From contig JAFWQM010000001.1 in the NCBI GenBank assembly GCA_017509065.1, positions 1-30,932 of the forward strand: 30,932 nt of DNA, read 5' to 3'. This stretch comes from Clostridia bacterium. Lineage in GTDB: Bacteria > Bacillota_A > Clostridia > Christensenellales > Aristaeellaceae. Positions 16,322 to 24,667 of the stretch are shown here, one piece after another. The position numbers and the translations under genes were made by a program. The first letter of the stretch is position 1. Every line of letters starts with the position of its first letter. Under the pieces are notes generated by a model. That model did no database searches and was not told where the DNA came from. It saw only the letters and a list, made by a program, of their open reading frames with translations.

Positions 16322-16459
16322 ACATTGTCATCCCGAGCGGAGTGGAGCGGGTGCGGAACGGAGCCGAGGGATCTGAGCGTTGGTTGATTGTGTTACTATC
16401 AGGTCTCTCCACTTCGCTCCGCCTCTGGCTCCGCTCCGGTCGAGATGACATTGCTTATT
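16317..16459. repeat. 143-bp inverted-repeat element of the GTCATCCCGAGCGGAG type
   Basis: The ends AATAAACATTGTCATC (16317-16332) and GATGACATTGCTTATT (16444-16459) are inverted repeats with 14 of 16 matches. The symmetry continues inward through CGAGCGGAGTGGAG and its imperfect partner. There is no coding capacity. Similar palindromes starting GTCATCCCGAGCGGAG are a widespread intergenic repeat in bacterial genomes. It lies directly downstream of the pyk operon. Confidence 0.75.
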
Positions 16460-16508
16460 GGTGGATTTATATTGTTCATCTAAATTGAGAATAGTATTAT
16501 AGCACAGG

Positions 16509-16540
16509 AAAGCCCGGCTGAATCGTCCAGTCGGGCTTTT
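16509..16540. terminator. Bidirectional terminator between pyk operon and ligase gene
   Basis: AAAGCCCGGCTG at 16509-16520 pairs with CAGTCGGGCTTT at 16528-16539 across a 7-base loop, with one mismatch. The plus side continues as TTTTGATAT and the minus side as TTTCCTG. It sits between two convergent genes and could serve both, better for the plus strand. The 237 bases from 16322 to 16558 otherwise hold only the repeat element. Confidence 0.75.
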
Positions 16541-16558
16541 GATATATCTAATGATTGA

Positions 16559-18193
16559 TTATCCCCTGTTCTGCGCCTCCACCAATCTTACGCCGCAGTA
16601 CTTTTCGCGCAGCTTGGGCTTTTCGATCTTGCCGGTAGGATTGCGGGGGACGGGAGCGAAGATGATCTTGCGGGGGCGCTTATAGCGGGGCAGGTCAAGG
16701 CAGAAGTGGTTGATTTCTTCCTCGGTGCACTCCATGCCCTCCTTGATCTGGATGATGGCCGCGGCGATTTCGCCCAGGCGCGGATCGGGCAGGCCGATGA
16801 CCGCCACGTCGTGGATCTTGGGATGGGCGGAGAGGAAGTTTTCGATCTGGACGGGATACAGGTTCTCACCGCCGGTGATGATCACGTCCTTCTTGCGGTC
16901 CACCAGGAAGATGAAGCCCTCGTCGTCCTGCATGGCCATATCGCCGGTGTGGAGCCAGCCGTCCTTCAGCACTTCGGCGGTGGCCTTGGGATCGTGGTAG
17001 TAGCACTTCATGACGCCGGGGCCCTTCACGCACAGCTCGCCCACGTCGCCCTGCTTCACGGGTTCGCCGTTCTCGTCCACGATCTTGCACTTCCAGCCGA
17101 AGCCAGGCACGCCGATGGCGCCGACCTTGCGCACGTTCTCCATGCCCAGGTGCACGCAGCCGGGGCCGGTGGATTCGGACAGGCCGTAGTTGGTGTCGTA
17201 CTTATGGTTCGGGAAGTATTGCAGCCAGTGCCGGATGAGGGACGGCGGCACGGGCTGGGCCCCGATGTGCATCAGCCGCCACTGGGACAGCTGGTAGTCC
17301 TCCATTTTCAGGTCGCCGCGGTCAAGGGCCAGCAAAATATCCTGCGCCCACGGCACCAGCAGCCAAACGATGGTGCAGCGCTCCATGCTCACGGTTTCCA
17401 GGATGGCCCTGGGCTTGTTGCCTTTCAGGATCACCGCCCGACTGCCGGTGAACAGGCTGCCGAACCAGTGCATTTTCGCGCCGGTATGGTACAGCGGCGG
17501 GATGCACAGGAACACGTCTTCATGGGTGGTTTCGTGGTGCATGGCCTCCATCCGGGCGGACTGCATGAGCGCGGTGTGATCCAGCAGAATGGCCTTGGGG
17601 AAGCCGGTGGTGCCGGAGGAATAATAAATCGCCGCGTCGTCCGTGTCCACAACCAGCACTTTCGGAGCAGTCGAAGAGCAGTTCGCCACCGCTTCGTTGT
17701 AGCTTTCCGCGAAGGAGGGCTTGTTGTCGCCCACAAAGAAGAGCACCTTTTCCTTGCCGATCTTGGGGAAAATGTCCTCCACGCGCCCGATGAATTCCGG
17801 GCCGAAGAACAGCACGTCCGCGTCGGCGAGCTTTAAGCAGTAGTCAATTTCATCGGCGGTATACCGGAAATTCAGCGGCACCGCGACGGCCCCGGTTTTC
17901 AGTACGCCGAAATAAATGGGCAGCCATTCCAGGCAGTTCATCAGCAGGATGGCCACCTTCTGGCCTTTCCGGATGCCCCGGGAAAGCAGCAGGTTCGCTA
18001 CCCGGTTGGCCTTTTCGTCAAACACGCTCCAGGAAATCTCCCGGCGGTAGGGCGTGCCTGTGGTGGGCTGGATGAGTTCATACTCACGCCAGGTCACGCG
18101 CGGCTCCTCCTGAATCTCGGGATTCATTTCCACCAGCGCGATTTCATTTCCGTACAGTTTGCTGTTTCTTTCCAGCAGATCAGTGATGGGCAT
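16559..18193 (-). CDS. Acyl-CoA synthetase-like AMP-forming ligase
   Basis: A 544-residue member of the adenylate-forming (ANL) superfamily, which activates a carboxylic acid with ATP and normally transfers it to CoA. The motifs are in order: phosphate loop YYSSGTTGFPK (about 190-200), YGLSEST, DGWLHTGDMA, DRKKDVIITGGENLYP and the C-terminal PRNPTGKIEK with catalytic Lys522. Layout and length fit long-chain fatty acid, crotonobetaine or aryl-CoA ligases; the substrate is unknown. I chose ATG 18193 because AAAGGA lies upstream and the promoter is at 18301-18273; the frame stays open upstream to 18451, but those codons lie beyond the promoter. It is a single-gene unit convergent with pyk. Confidence 0.9.
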   Translation of the reverse strand: MPITDLLERNSKLYGNEIALVEMNPEIQEEPRVTWREYELIQPTTGTPYRREISWSVFDEKANRVANLLLSRGIRKGQKVAILLMNCLEWLPIYFGVLKTGAVAVPLNFRYTADEIDYCLKLADADVLFFGPEFIGRVEDIFPKIGKEKVLFFVGDNKPSFAESYNEAVANCSSTAPKVLVVDTDDAAIYYSSGTTGFPKAILLDHTALMQSARMEAMHHETTHEDVFLCIPPLYHTGAKMHWFGSLFTGSRAVILKGNKPRAILETVSMERCTIVWLLVPWAQDILLALDRGDLKMEDYQLSQWRLMHIGAQPVPPSLIRHWLQYFPNHKYDTNYGLSESTGPGCVHLGMENVRKVGAIGVPGFGWKCKIVDENGEPVKQGDVGELCVKGPGVMKCYYHDPKATAEVLKDGWLHTGDMAMQDDEGFIFLVDRKKDVIITGGENLYPVQIENFLSAHPKIHDVAVIGLPDPRLGEIAAAIIQIKEGMECTEEEINHFCLDLPRYKRPRKIIFAPVPRNPTGKIEKPKLREKYCGVRLVEAQNRG

Positions 18194-18219
18194 TGCGTCT
18201 ATCGTCCTTTCCCGCGGAA

Positions 18220-18270
18220 GCCTCCCCCTCGGAGGGCGGCGCAATTCTTTAGCGCTTTTATCCGCTAAAG
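18220..18270 (-). other. Structured leader of the ligase gene with two hairpins
   Basis: Transcripts from the promoter at 18301-18273 would carry a stem CTTTAGCG/CGCTAAAG (18270-18263 with 18254-18247). A second GC-rich hairpin at 18240-18220 (GCCGCCCTCC..GGAGGC) ends about 15 bases before the AAAGGA site. The second hairpin resembles the ends of the element at 7163-7389, so it may be a repeat remnant. No T tract follows, and I do not recognise a riboswitch class. Confidence 0.5.
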
Positions 18271-18272
18271 AG

Positions 18273-18301
18273 ATAATACACCTTTCGGGATATATTGTCA
18301 A
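18273..18301 (-). promoter_or_regulatory. Promoter of the ligase gene
   Basis: On the minus strand TTGACA (18301-18296) and TATTAT (18278-18273) are separated by exactly 17 bases, a near-consensus housekeeping promoter. It leaves a leader of about 75 bases. Confidence 0.85.
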
Positions 18302-18356
18302 GCGGAAGTCAAACCATACTTTATGAAAAATCTTTTGTAACATGCCAATTACCCTC

Positions 18357-18385
18357 TGGTCATTCCCCTCGTTTTGTGCTATCCT
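18357..18385 (+). promoter_or_regulatory. Possible promoter of the HD-GYP cassette
   Basis: TGGTCA at 18357-18362 and TATCCT at 18380-18385 have a 17-base spacer. Both hexamers are weak, so the call is tentative. It would leave a leader of about 135 bases, with AGGAGG at 18513-18518. Confidence 0.35.
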
Positions 18386-18527
18386 TATCATGTAATCTTC
18401 CGTGCAAACGCTGCGCCGGCGCAAATATCCATGAAAAATACACCACGACACTGTATTTTCGGACAGCGAATTATTTCAATGTATCACCGCGAAGTATGAA
18501 CAGCGGAAGAACAGGAGGTTGGTTTCC

Positions 18528-19478
18528 ATGAATCGACCCGGGAGAAAAGTATTCTTCAGTATTGGAACGAAAGACGCGCTGCTGCTGGCTTTTTTCCTGG
18601 CCGCTTTCGCGCTTCTGTCGGTTTGCGCGGCTGAGGAAGCTCCGATGTATATCGTAAATGCATGGAACTATGTGGATGGCTCTATGGACGTGTCGAACGG
18701 TATCCCGGAGGAAGCGACCGGCCGGCTGGCCAGAATCCGCAGCCTCGGGAAGCTGACCGTGGTCACGGAGCCCTATTTCCCGCCGCAGGAGTTCATCGAC
18801 GAATCCAAAACGGGGCAGGACCGTTTTGTCGGAGCGGATATGGAACTGGCAAGGCTGATCGCCGAGCGGATGGGCGTGGAGCTGGAAATCGTTCCGCTTG
18901 AGTTTTCGGAAGTGCTCACTTCCATTGCCGACGGCAAATATGATCTGGCCATCTCCGCCCTGTCGTTTACCTCCGGACGCGCCGCCGTGATGGAGATGTC
19001 GAAAGGCTATTATTTCACCGATGAACAGGCCTCGTGCGGCCTGATCATCCGGGAGGAGAACGCCGGGGTGATTCGGCAGGTGGAGGATCTTGCCGAACGG
19101 GACATCGTCGCGCAAAGCGGTTCCCTCCAGGAAACCATGGCCGCAGAGAACATTCCCCTCTACCGCAAGTTCCGCAGGCTCCACACCGTCAGCGATGTAT
19201 ATGACGCCGTCGAGGCCGGCCAGGCTGACGTCGGCATTGTGGACCTTGAAAACGCGCGGGCATATATTGAAAACCATCCGGACTGCGGCCTGACCATCGT
19301 GCCGGATGTGTTTTTCGCGCTTCAGGATCAGTATAAAGGCGACCGGGTCGCGGCACCGAAAGGGGAAATAGCACTCATCTATTTCGTGAACGGCGTGATC
19401 GACGAGGTGCTCGCGTCCGGGCAATACGACAGATGGTTTGACCAATTCGCCAGATATGACGGCGCGTCACAGCAGTGA
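18528..19478 (+). CDS. Extracellular binding protein, amino acid type (PBPb fold)
   Basis: A 316-residue exported protein. Residues 17-35 form a hydrophobic signal or anchor (ALLLAFFLAAFALLSVCAA) without a standard lipobox. The mature part is a family 3 solute-binding fold: LGKLTVVTEPYFPPQEFI, then FVGADMELARLIAERMGVELEIVPLE, a typical polar amino acid-binding protein start, then YDLAISALSFTSGRA and QADVGIVD. AGGAGG lies 9 bases before ATG 18528. No permease or ATPase gene adjoins it; instead it is followed 43 bases later by the giant HD-GYP sensor. I infer that it delivers a ligand to that sensor or is sensory in its own right, as such proteins can be. The ligand is unknown, although the fold favours an amino acid. 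Confidence 0.87.
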   Translation: MNRPGRKVFFSIGTKDALLLAFFLAAFALLSVCAAEEAPMYIVNAWNYVDGSMDVSNGIPEEATGRLARIRSLGKLTVVTEPYFPPQEFIDESKTGQDRFVGADMELARLIAERMGVELEIVPLEFSEVLTSIADGKYDLAISALSFTSGRAAVMEMSKGYYFTDEQASCGLIIREENAGVIRQVEDLAERDIVAQSGSLQETMAAENIPLYRKFRRLHTVSDVYDAVEAGQADVGIVDLENARAYIENHPDCGLTIVPDVFFALQDQYKGDRVAAPKGEIALIYFVNGVIDEVLASGQYDRWFDQFARYDGASQQ

Positions 19479-19521
19479 TCGGTGCGCCGGCATACTCCGG
19501 ATTGAAGGAGGGCATGGATGA

Positions 19522-22500
19522 ATGAAAAAATGGAAATACTGGCAGATCATTCTGTTCACCGCGTTATGCGTTCTGCTAAACGTCGGAGGAAGGCTGCTGA
19601 CCAGCTGGCTGGTACTGCCGCTGTGGCTTGATTCCTTCGGCACCGCGCTGTGCGCGTATATCGGCGGCCCGATCTGCGGCGCGATGGTGGGTTTAACAGG
19701 CAATCTCGCGTTCACCGTGGTCAACCGTCTGTCGGCAGCTTACTCGCTCACGAGCGTTGCCCTGGGCATCATCGTGGGTATCGCCGCGCGCCAGCACTGG
19801 TTCGATCAGTTTTACGGCTTCATGAAAGCCACGTCCCTTGCGGTGTTCACGGCGCTGATTGTTTCCGTGCCGCTGAATATGCTGTTTAATCAGGGCTATA
19901 CCGGGAATGTATGGGGAAACGCCGTGATCGACTATCTGGCCGATAAGAACTGGCCCATCTTTCTTTGCGATATACTCGGTCAGTTGGCCATTGAATTTGC
20001 CGATAAGATGCTGATCATGCTTGCCGTCTATCTGGTCATCCTTGCGCGGCGCATGCACAGTCAGGACAGCGGCGCCGGCATACGGCGCGGCGGCGCGGCG
20101 GCTGCCGTGCTGATCGTATGCGCCGCGATGAGCGTATGCGCGTCGGCAAAAGCGGAGGATACTTACTATATCGAATCCGCAGACTATAACGACTATGTTC
20201 AGAGCGTTTACAGCAGCAATAACGGGCTGCCCTGCGGCGAAGCCAATGACATCGCTCAGACCAATGACGGCGTACTCTGGATCGGCACCTACGCGGGATT
20301 ATACCGCTACAACGGCCGCGAATTCCGCTGGATCGACAATTATGAATCCGTTCGTAACGTCAACTGCCTCTATGTGGACGAAGAAGGACGGCTGTGGATC
20401 GGAACGAATGACAACGGTCTGGCCATTGCCATCCGGGAAAAGGTCGTCAATGTGCTCGATCAATCTACGGGCCTGCCTTCCAATTCAGTCCGCTGCATCA
20501 TCCGGGCTTCCGACGGCTATTACTACGTGGGCACCACCGGCAGCCTCCAGATGCTGATCATGAACAACGGCCTGAAGGTCGCCAATACCCTGCCGGAGAT
20601 CGACTACGCCGACAGTATTACAGCGGACGATAAAGGCTATGTGGCCGCTATCGCTTCGGGCGGACGCCTGTTTCTGATTAAGAAAGGCCAGATCCTGTGC
20701 TCTATGCGCATGACGGAAGGCCAGGATTTGTTCAACTGCTGCGCCTTTGCGCCGGACGGCACGCTGATGGTCGGGACATCCACCAACCGCATCTATCGCT
20801 ATGATATTTCGCAGGATGATTTTGACCTGATCAATATTACGACCTGTCCGGACGTTGCCAGCATCAACAACCTGAATTATCTGAGCGACGGAACGCTGTT
20901 CATTTCCACCGACAGCGGCGTTTCCTATATCGACAGAAACGGCGGCTATCATCAGCTGAACACAAACGATTTCAACAACTCCATCGACAATATGCTGTAT
21001 GACTATCAGGGCAACCTGTGGTTCACATCCTCGCGGCTGGGCCTTCTGCGGCTGGCAAAATCAGCCTTTAAGGATGTGTACGGCACCATCGGCATGGAGC
21101 GCAAGGTGGTCAATACCATCGTGATGTGGCAGGGCAGCTATTATATCGGCACGGACAATGGTCTGGACGCGGTTGACAAGACCTGCCGCACGCAGATCAA
21201 AAACAGCTTTACCGAGGAGCTGGAGGGCAAGCGCATTCGCTGCATGTATGTAGACGATCAGGATCATCTGTGGGTGTGTACCTACGGCAGCGGCCTGATG
21301 GAGTTTTCGCCGGACGGCGAAACCTGGAAATACAACGCGGACAACGGCGGTTTCGGCAACCGTTCACGCATCGTGACGAGGCTTTCGGACGGCACGATCC
21401 TGGCGGCGGGCGACACCGGGATCAGCTATATCCGGGATCATCAGATCATGCGCACCATCCGCAAAGGGGACGGTCTGATCAATTCCATGATCCTTACGCT
21501 GACCGAGCGCAGCGATGGCACGATCCTCGCCGGTACGGACGGGGACGGCATCGCCATCCTGAAGGACGGCAAAGTGTCGGGCATTCTTACGCGCGAGGAC
21601 GGGCTCAGCAGCGGCGTCATACTCCGCACGATCAAGGACCCGAAATCCGAAGGGGTTTTCATCGTCACCAGCAACAGCCTTTGCTATCTTGACCCGGACG
21701 GCAGCATCCGCATACTGGATAAATTTCCTTATTTCAACAATTACGATATCTGGGTAAAGGACGAGGATACACTGTTCGTCATGTCCAGCGCAGGTATCTA
21801 TGTGGTCGGCCGCGACGAGCTTGTCACCGGAGGCGATATGGCCTGGGAGCTGCTGGACGCCCGCCGCGGTCTGGGCACCTCGCTCACGGCCAATTCCTGG
21901 AACTATTACAATCCCAACGGCGAGCTGTTCCTTCCCTGCGATACTGGCGTTTACGTCATTGATGTCGATAAATACGACAGCGAGGCGCGTTCCTACCGTA
22001 TGCAGCTGGCCTCCATCCGGCTGGACGGCGCGCTTCAGCCGCACGCCCGTTCTGGCGCGTTCACGATCGGCCAGGGCGTCAGCCGCGTGGAACTCAGGCC
22101 GGAGATACTGAACTATACCATTCAGGAACCCAACGCGGGCTATTACCTGGAAGGCCACGACACGCAGTGGACCATCGTTCCGCAAAGCAGCCTGACCAGC
22201 ATCATCTATACCAATCTGCCCGCGGGCGACTACACTTTCCATCTGGCCATATTCGACAGCGCGGGCGAGCGCGTGCTTGAGGAGCGCAATTTTGAGCTGA
22301 TCAAAGAAGGCGAAATGTACGAAAAGCCAGGGTTCACCACCTATATGCTGATCCTGCTGACCCTGTTCATCATTTGGTTCACCTGGCTCGTGATCCAGCG
22401 CCAGCTGAATAAGCAGCAGATCAAGCTGAATATGGCCAACGAAACCGTCATGGCCATCGCGAACGCGGTCGACGCCAAGGATGTGCGCACCCATCAGCAT

Positions 22501-23166
22501 TCCATGCGCGTGGCGGAATACTCCGTGCTGATCGCGCAGGAAATGAACTGCTTCAAATGGTGGCAGCGCCGCAAAATGCTTTCAAGTCTCAGAAAAGCCG
22601 CACAGATGCACGACATCGGGAAGATCGGCATCCGGGACAGCGTACTCAACAAAGTTGGCCGGCTGACCGATGAGGAATACGCGGAAATGAAATCGCATGT
22701 GACGCGAGGCGCGGAGATCCTGAAAGACTTTACACTGGTGGAGCACGTGGAGGAAGGCACCCGGTATCACCATGAGCGCTACGACGGGCGCGGCTATCCC
22801 GACGGGCTCAAGGGCGGCGAGATCCCGCTTTTCGCCCGGATCATCGGCGTGGCCGACGCTTTTGACGCCATGACCTCCAACCGCGTTTACCGCAATCATA
22901 TGGATACGGCCTACGTCATGAACGAAATGCTCCGCGGGCGGGGTAAGCAGTTTGATCCCGACGCCCTGGACGCTTTCATCCGCCTGATCGATAAAGGCAT
23001 CATCAATCTGGACGAAATATACGCGCAGAAACGCGCCGAGATCCAGAACGCCGACCAGAAAGCGCAGGCGGAACTAAAGCACCGCGTGGAGGAAGACAAA
23101 CGGATTCAGGAAGCCGCGATGAAATCCGAACAAAAAGACGCTTCCGCGAATGGGAAAGGAGCATAA
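19522..23166 (+). CDS. Membrane sensor: ECF-S-like domain, beta-propeller, Y_Y_Y, HD-GYP phosphodiesterase
   Basis: A 1214-residue multidomain receptor. Residues 8-177 are a five- to six-helix membrane domain (LPLWLDSFGTALCAYIGGP near 32-50) resembling ECF transporter S components. Another hydrophobic segment at 191-210 ends ASAKA. Residues 215-815 carry repeated LWIGTxxGL blades of a two-component regulator propeller (252-260, 291-300, 583-592), presumably outside the cell, and 830-925 is a Y_Y_Y domain. A membrane helix at 938-958 leads to a cytoplasmic HD-GYP domain (970-1165) with every key motif: His1030-Asp1031 in MHDIGKIGI, HHERYDGRGYP at 1083-1093 and VADAFDAMTSNR. It should hydrolyse cyclic di-GMP. 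A charged coiled tail follows. AAGGAGG lies 9 bases before ATG 19522. It is the middle gene of a three-gene operon. Confidence 0.9.
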   Translation: MKKWKYWQIILFTALCVLLNVGGRLLTSWLVLPLWLDSFGTALCAYIGGPICGAMVGLTGNLAFTVVNRLSAAYSLTSVALGIIVGIAARQHWFDQFYGFMKATSLAVFTALIVSVPLNMLFNQGYTGNVWGNAVIDYLADKNWPIFLCDILGQLAIEFADKMLIMLAVYLVILARRMHSQDSGAGIRRGGAAAAVLIVCAAMSVCASAKAEDTYYIESADYNDYVQSVYSSNNGLPCGEANDIAQTNDGVLWIGTYAGLYRYNGREFRWIDNYESVRNVNCLYVDEEGRLWIGTNDNGLAIAIREKVVNVLDQSTGLPSNSVRCIIRASDGYYYVGTTGSLQMLIMNNGLKVANTLPEIDYADSITADDKGYVAAIASGGRLFLIKKGQILCSMRMTEGQDLFNCCAFAPDGTLMVGTSTNRIYRYDISQDDFDLINITTCPDVASINNLNYLSDGTLFISTDSGVSYIDRNGGYHQLNTNDFNNSIDNMLYDYQGNLWFTSSRLGLLRLAKSAFKDVYGTIGMERKVVNTIVMWQGSYYIGTDNGLDAVDKTCRTQIKNSFTEELEGKRIRCMYVDDQDHLWVCTYGSGLMEFSPDGETWKYNADNGGFGNRSRIVTRLSDGTILAAGDTGISYIRDHQIMRTIRKGDGLINSMILTLTERSDGTILAGTDGDGIAILKDGKVSGILTREDGLSSGVILRTIKDPKSEGVFIVTSNSLCYLDPDGSIRILDKFPYFNNYDIWVKDEDTLFVMSSAGIYVVGRDELVTGGDMAWELLDARRGLGTSLTANSWNYYNPNGELFLPCDTGVYVIDVDKYDSEARSYRMQLASIRLDGALQPHARSGAFTIGQGVSRVELRPEILNYTIQEPNAGYYLEGHDTQWTIVPQSSLTSIIYTNLPAGDYTFHLAIFDSAGERVLEERNFELIKEGEMYEKPGFTTYMLILLTLFIIWFTWLVIQRQLNKQQIKLNMANETVMAIANAVDAKDVRTHQHSMRVAEYSVLIAQEMNCFKWWQRRKMLSSLRKAAQMHDIGKIGIRDSVLNKVGRLTDEEYAEMKSHVTRGAEILKDFTLVEHVEEGTRYHHERYDGRGYPDGLKGGEIPLFARIIGVADAFDAMTSNRVYRNHMDTAYVMNEMLRGRGKQFDPDALDAFIRLIDKGIINLDEIYAQKRAEIQNADQKAQAELKHRVEEDKRIQEAAMKSEQKDASANGKGA

Positions 23167-23169
23167 AGT

Positions 23170-24360
23170 ATGAAGCGAGTTTATATCACAACCGCGCTGA
23201 CTTGCCTGGTCATACTGCTCGCGATCCTTGGCTGTTTCCGATACCTGAATATTTCAGGGGGCCGGGATGATCTCAAAGTCGGGTTTATCTACGACAATGA
23301 CGAGAGCACGCCATATACCTATAATTTTTCCCTGGCAAAGGACGCTCTGGAAAAGAAATACGGCAGCCGGATCGAAATACTGACCTGCAGCAACGTGCTT
23401 GACGATAAAATGGAAGCCCCGCTCCGCGAGCTGGCTGATAAGGGCTGCGATATCATCTTCTTCAACGGGTACAGCGAAATGGTGATGGAGCTTGCGCCGG
23501 AGTATCCCAATGTGCAGTTCTGCCAGACATCCTATATGGACATGAACGGCAAAGCCGTGCCCCAGAACTATCACACATTTAAAGGCGAAGCCTACCAGGG
23601 GCGCTATGTGTGCGGCATCGCCGCGGGCATGAAGATCAATGAAATGATTTCAGAAGGCATCATTTCCGACGATCAGGCGATCGTGGGTTTCGTTGCGGCG
23701 TTCCCGACTTCCGAGGTCATTTCCGGCTACACCGCTTTTCTTCTGGGCATTCGCTCTGTCGTGCCCAAGGCTGTGATGCGCGTGCGCTACACGGAAACCT
23801 GGAGCAGCTACGCCCAGGAAAAGAGCGCCGCCCAGCAGCTGATCAGCGAGGGCTGCGTGATCATTTCGCAGCATACCGACACGATCGGCCCGGCGATTGC
23901 GTGCGAAGAAGCCTCGCAGAACAGGCCGGTCTATTATGTCGGCAATAACCAGAGTATGTCGGAAGTGGCTCCCGGCACGTCGCTTGTCGCGTCGAGAATT
24001 TGCTGGGAGCAGTATATTACAGCGGCCGTGGACGCTCTCATGGCGCGCAAAAGCATTGAATCCGCCGTTCCTGGCCGCGTTCATGGAACAGATATTTCCG
24101 CCGGATTCGAGAAGGGTTGGATCGAGATCATCGACCTGAATCAGCAGTACGCCGCCCCGGGCACGCAGGAAGCGATAAACGCCGCCATCGAGCAATTCCG
24201 AAGCGGAAAAGTGGATTTTGTGTTCCGCGGGAACTATACCGGCATAGATCCGCAGAATCCGTCCGATACCTGTGATCTGCGGAATGGATATATTGAAAAC
24301 GAATTCTCGTCCTTCCCCACCTTCCATTACATCCTTTCCGATGTTATTACGATCGAATAG
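23170..24360 (+). CDS. BMP-family substrate-binding lipoprotein
   Basis: A 396-residue protein of the basic membrane protein/PnrA family of binding proteins, whose characterised members bind purine nucleosides. The N-terminus is a hydrophobic signal followed by LAILGC, a plausible lipobox with Cys22. The mature part starts DLKVGFIYDNDESTPYTYNF and continues with GCDIIFFNGYS, the conserved YQGRYVCGIAAGM and VGFVAAFP, all family landmarks. AAAGGAG lies 8 bases before the ATG, and the start is 4 bases after the HD-GYP gene stop. No nucleoside permease or ATPase gene follows. It therefore looks like a second ligand-capturing partner for the sensor, alongside the protein at 18528. The ligand is inferred from the family only. 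Confidence 0.87.
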   Translation: MKRVYITTALTCLVILLAILGCFRYLNISGGRDDLKVGFIYDNDESTPYTYNFSLAKDALEKKYGSRIEILTCSNVLDDKMEAPLRELADKGCDIIFFNGYSEMVMELAPEYPNVQFCQTSYMDMNGKAVPQNYHTFKGEAYQGRYVCGIAAGMKINEMISEGIISDDQAIVGFVAAFPTSEVISGYTAFLLGIRSVVPKAVMRVRYTETWSSYAQEKSAAQQLISEGCVIISQHTDTIGPAIACEEASQNRPVYYVGNNQSMSEVAPGTSLVASRICWEQYITAAVDALMARKSIESAVPGRVHGTDISAGFEKGWIEIIDLNQQYAAPGTQEAINAAIEQFRSGKVDFVFRGNYTGIDPQNPSDTCDLRNGYIENEFSSFPTFHYILSDVITIE

Positions 24361-24423
24361 GCTTCATGCGGTTTTTCCCATTCAGTATCTGATACTGTTC
24401 TCAGATCAACAGCAAAAGCACCG

Positions 24424-24629
24424 TTACGATTCAGATATTCCTGGGGGAACCGCTCTTTGGGGCCGAAGCGCCCGGAAAACCTGCCCTTGGGCTGGTTTTC
24501 AGCGGAGGGGCCGCAACGCCCGGAAAATCATCCAGTGGATGATTTTCAGTGAAGGCCGGGCGGTAGCCCCGGAAAGGCCGGAAGGCCCCGGACAGCAAAG
24601 AATGGTTTCCCCCAGATTTGTAAATGGTA
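24424..24629. repeat. Full-length modular palindromic element, copy 3
   Basis: The outer inverted arms are TGGGGGAACCGCTCTTTGG (24442-24460, slightly diverged) and CAAAGAATGGTTTCCCCCA (24596-24614), the same arms as the solo copies at 171 and 14571. Between them are two tandem units with a shared frame: GGGGCC, a purine-rich link, GCCCGGAAAA, a variable palindromic core, TTTTCAG. The cores are CCTGCCC/GGGCTGG and TCATCCA/TGGATGA. A third such unit is at 1-56. The flanks 24424-24441 and 24615-24629 are shared with copy 2. No protein is encoded. Confidence 0.8.
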
Positions 24630-24631
24630 AC

Positions 24632-24667
24632 AAAGCACCAACAATCATTGCCGTTGGTGCTTTTGCT
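24632..24667 (+). terminator. Terminator of the HD-GYP cassette
   Basis: AAAGCACCAAC (24632-24642) pairs perfectly with GTTGGTGCTTT (24653-24663) over a 10-base loop, followed by TGCTGTTT. It lies 272 bases after the BMP gene stop, with the modular repeat element between, so the repeat appears to have inserted into the 3' untranslated region. Confidence 0.8.

Noticed and set aside
16322..16558. Repeat and hairpin region as a structured RNA gene
   Set aside because: The symmetry is explained by terminal inverted repeats and a terminator between convergent genes; no known RNA family is recognised.
171..24614. Recurring palindromes as a possible CRISPR array
   Set aside because: The copies are kilobases apart, inverted relative to one another and without regular spacers or cas genes.
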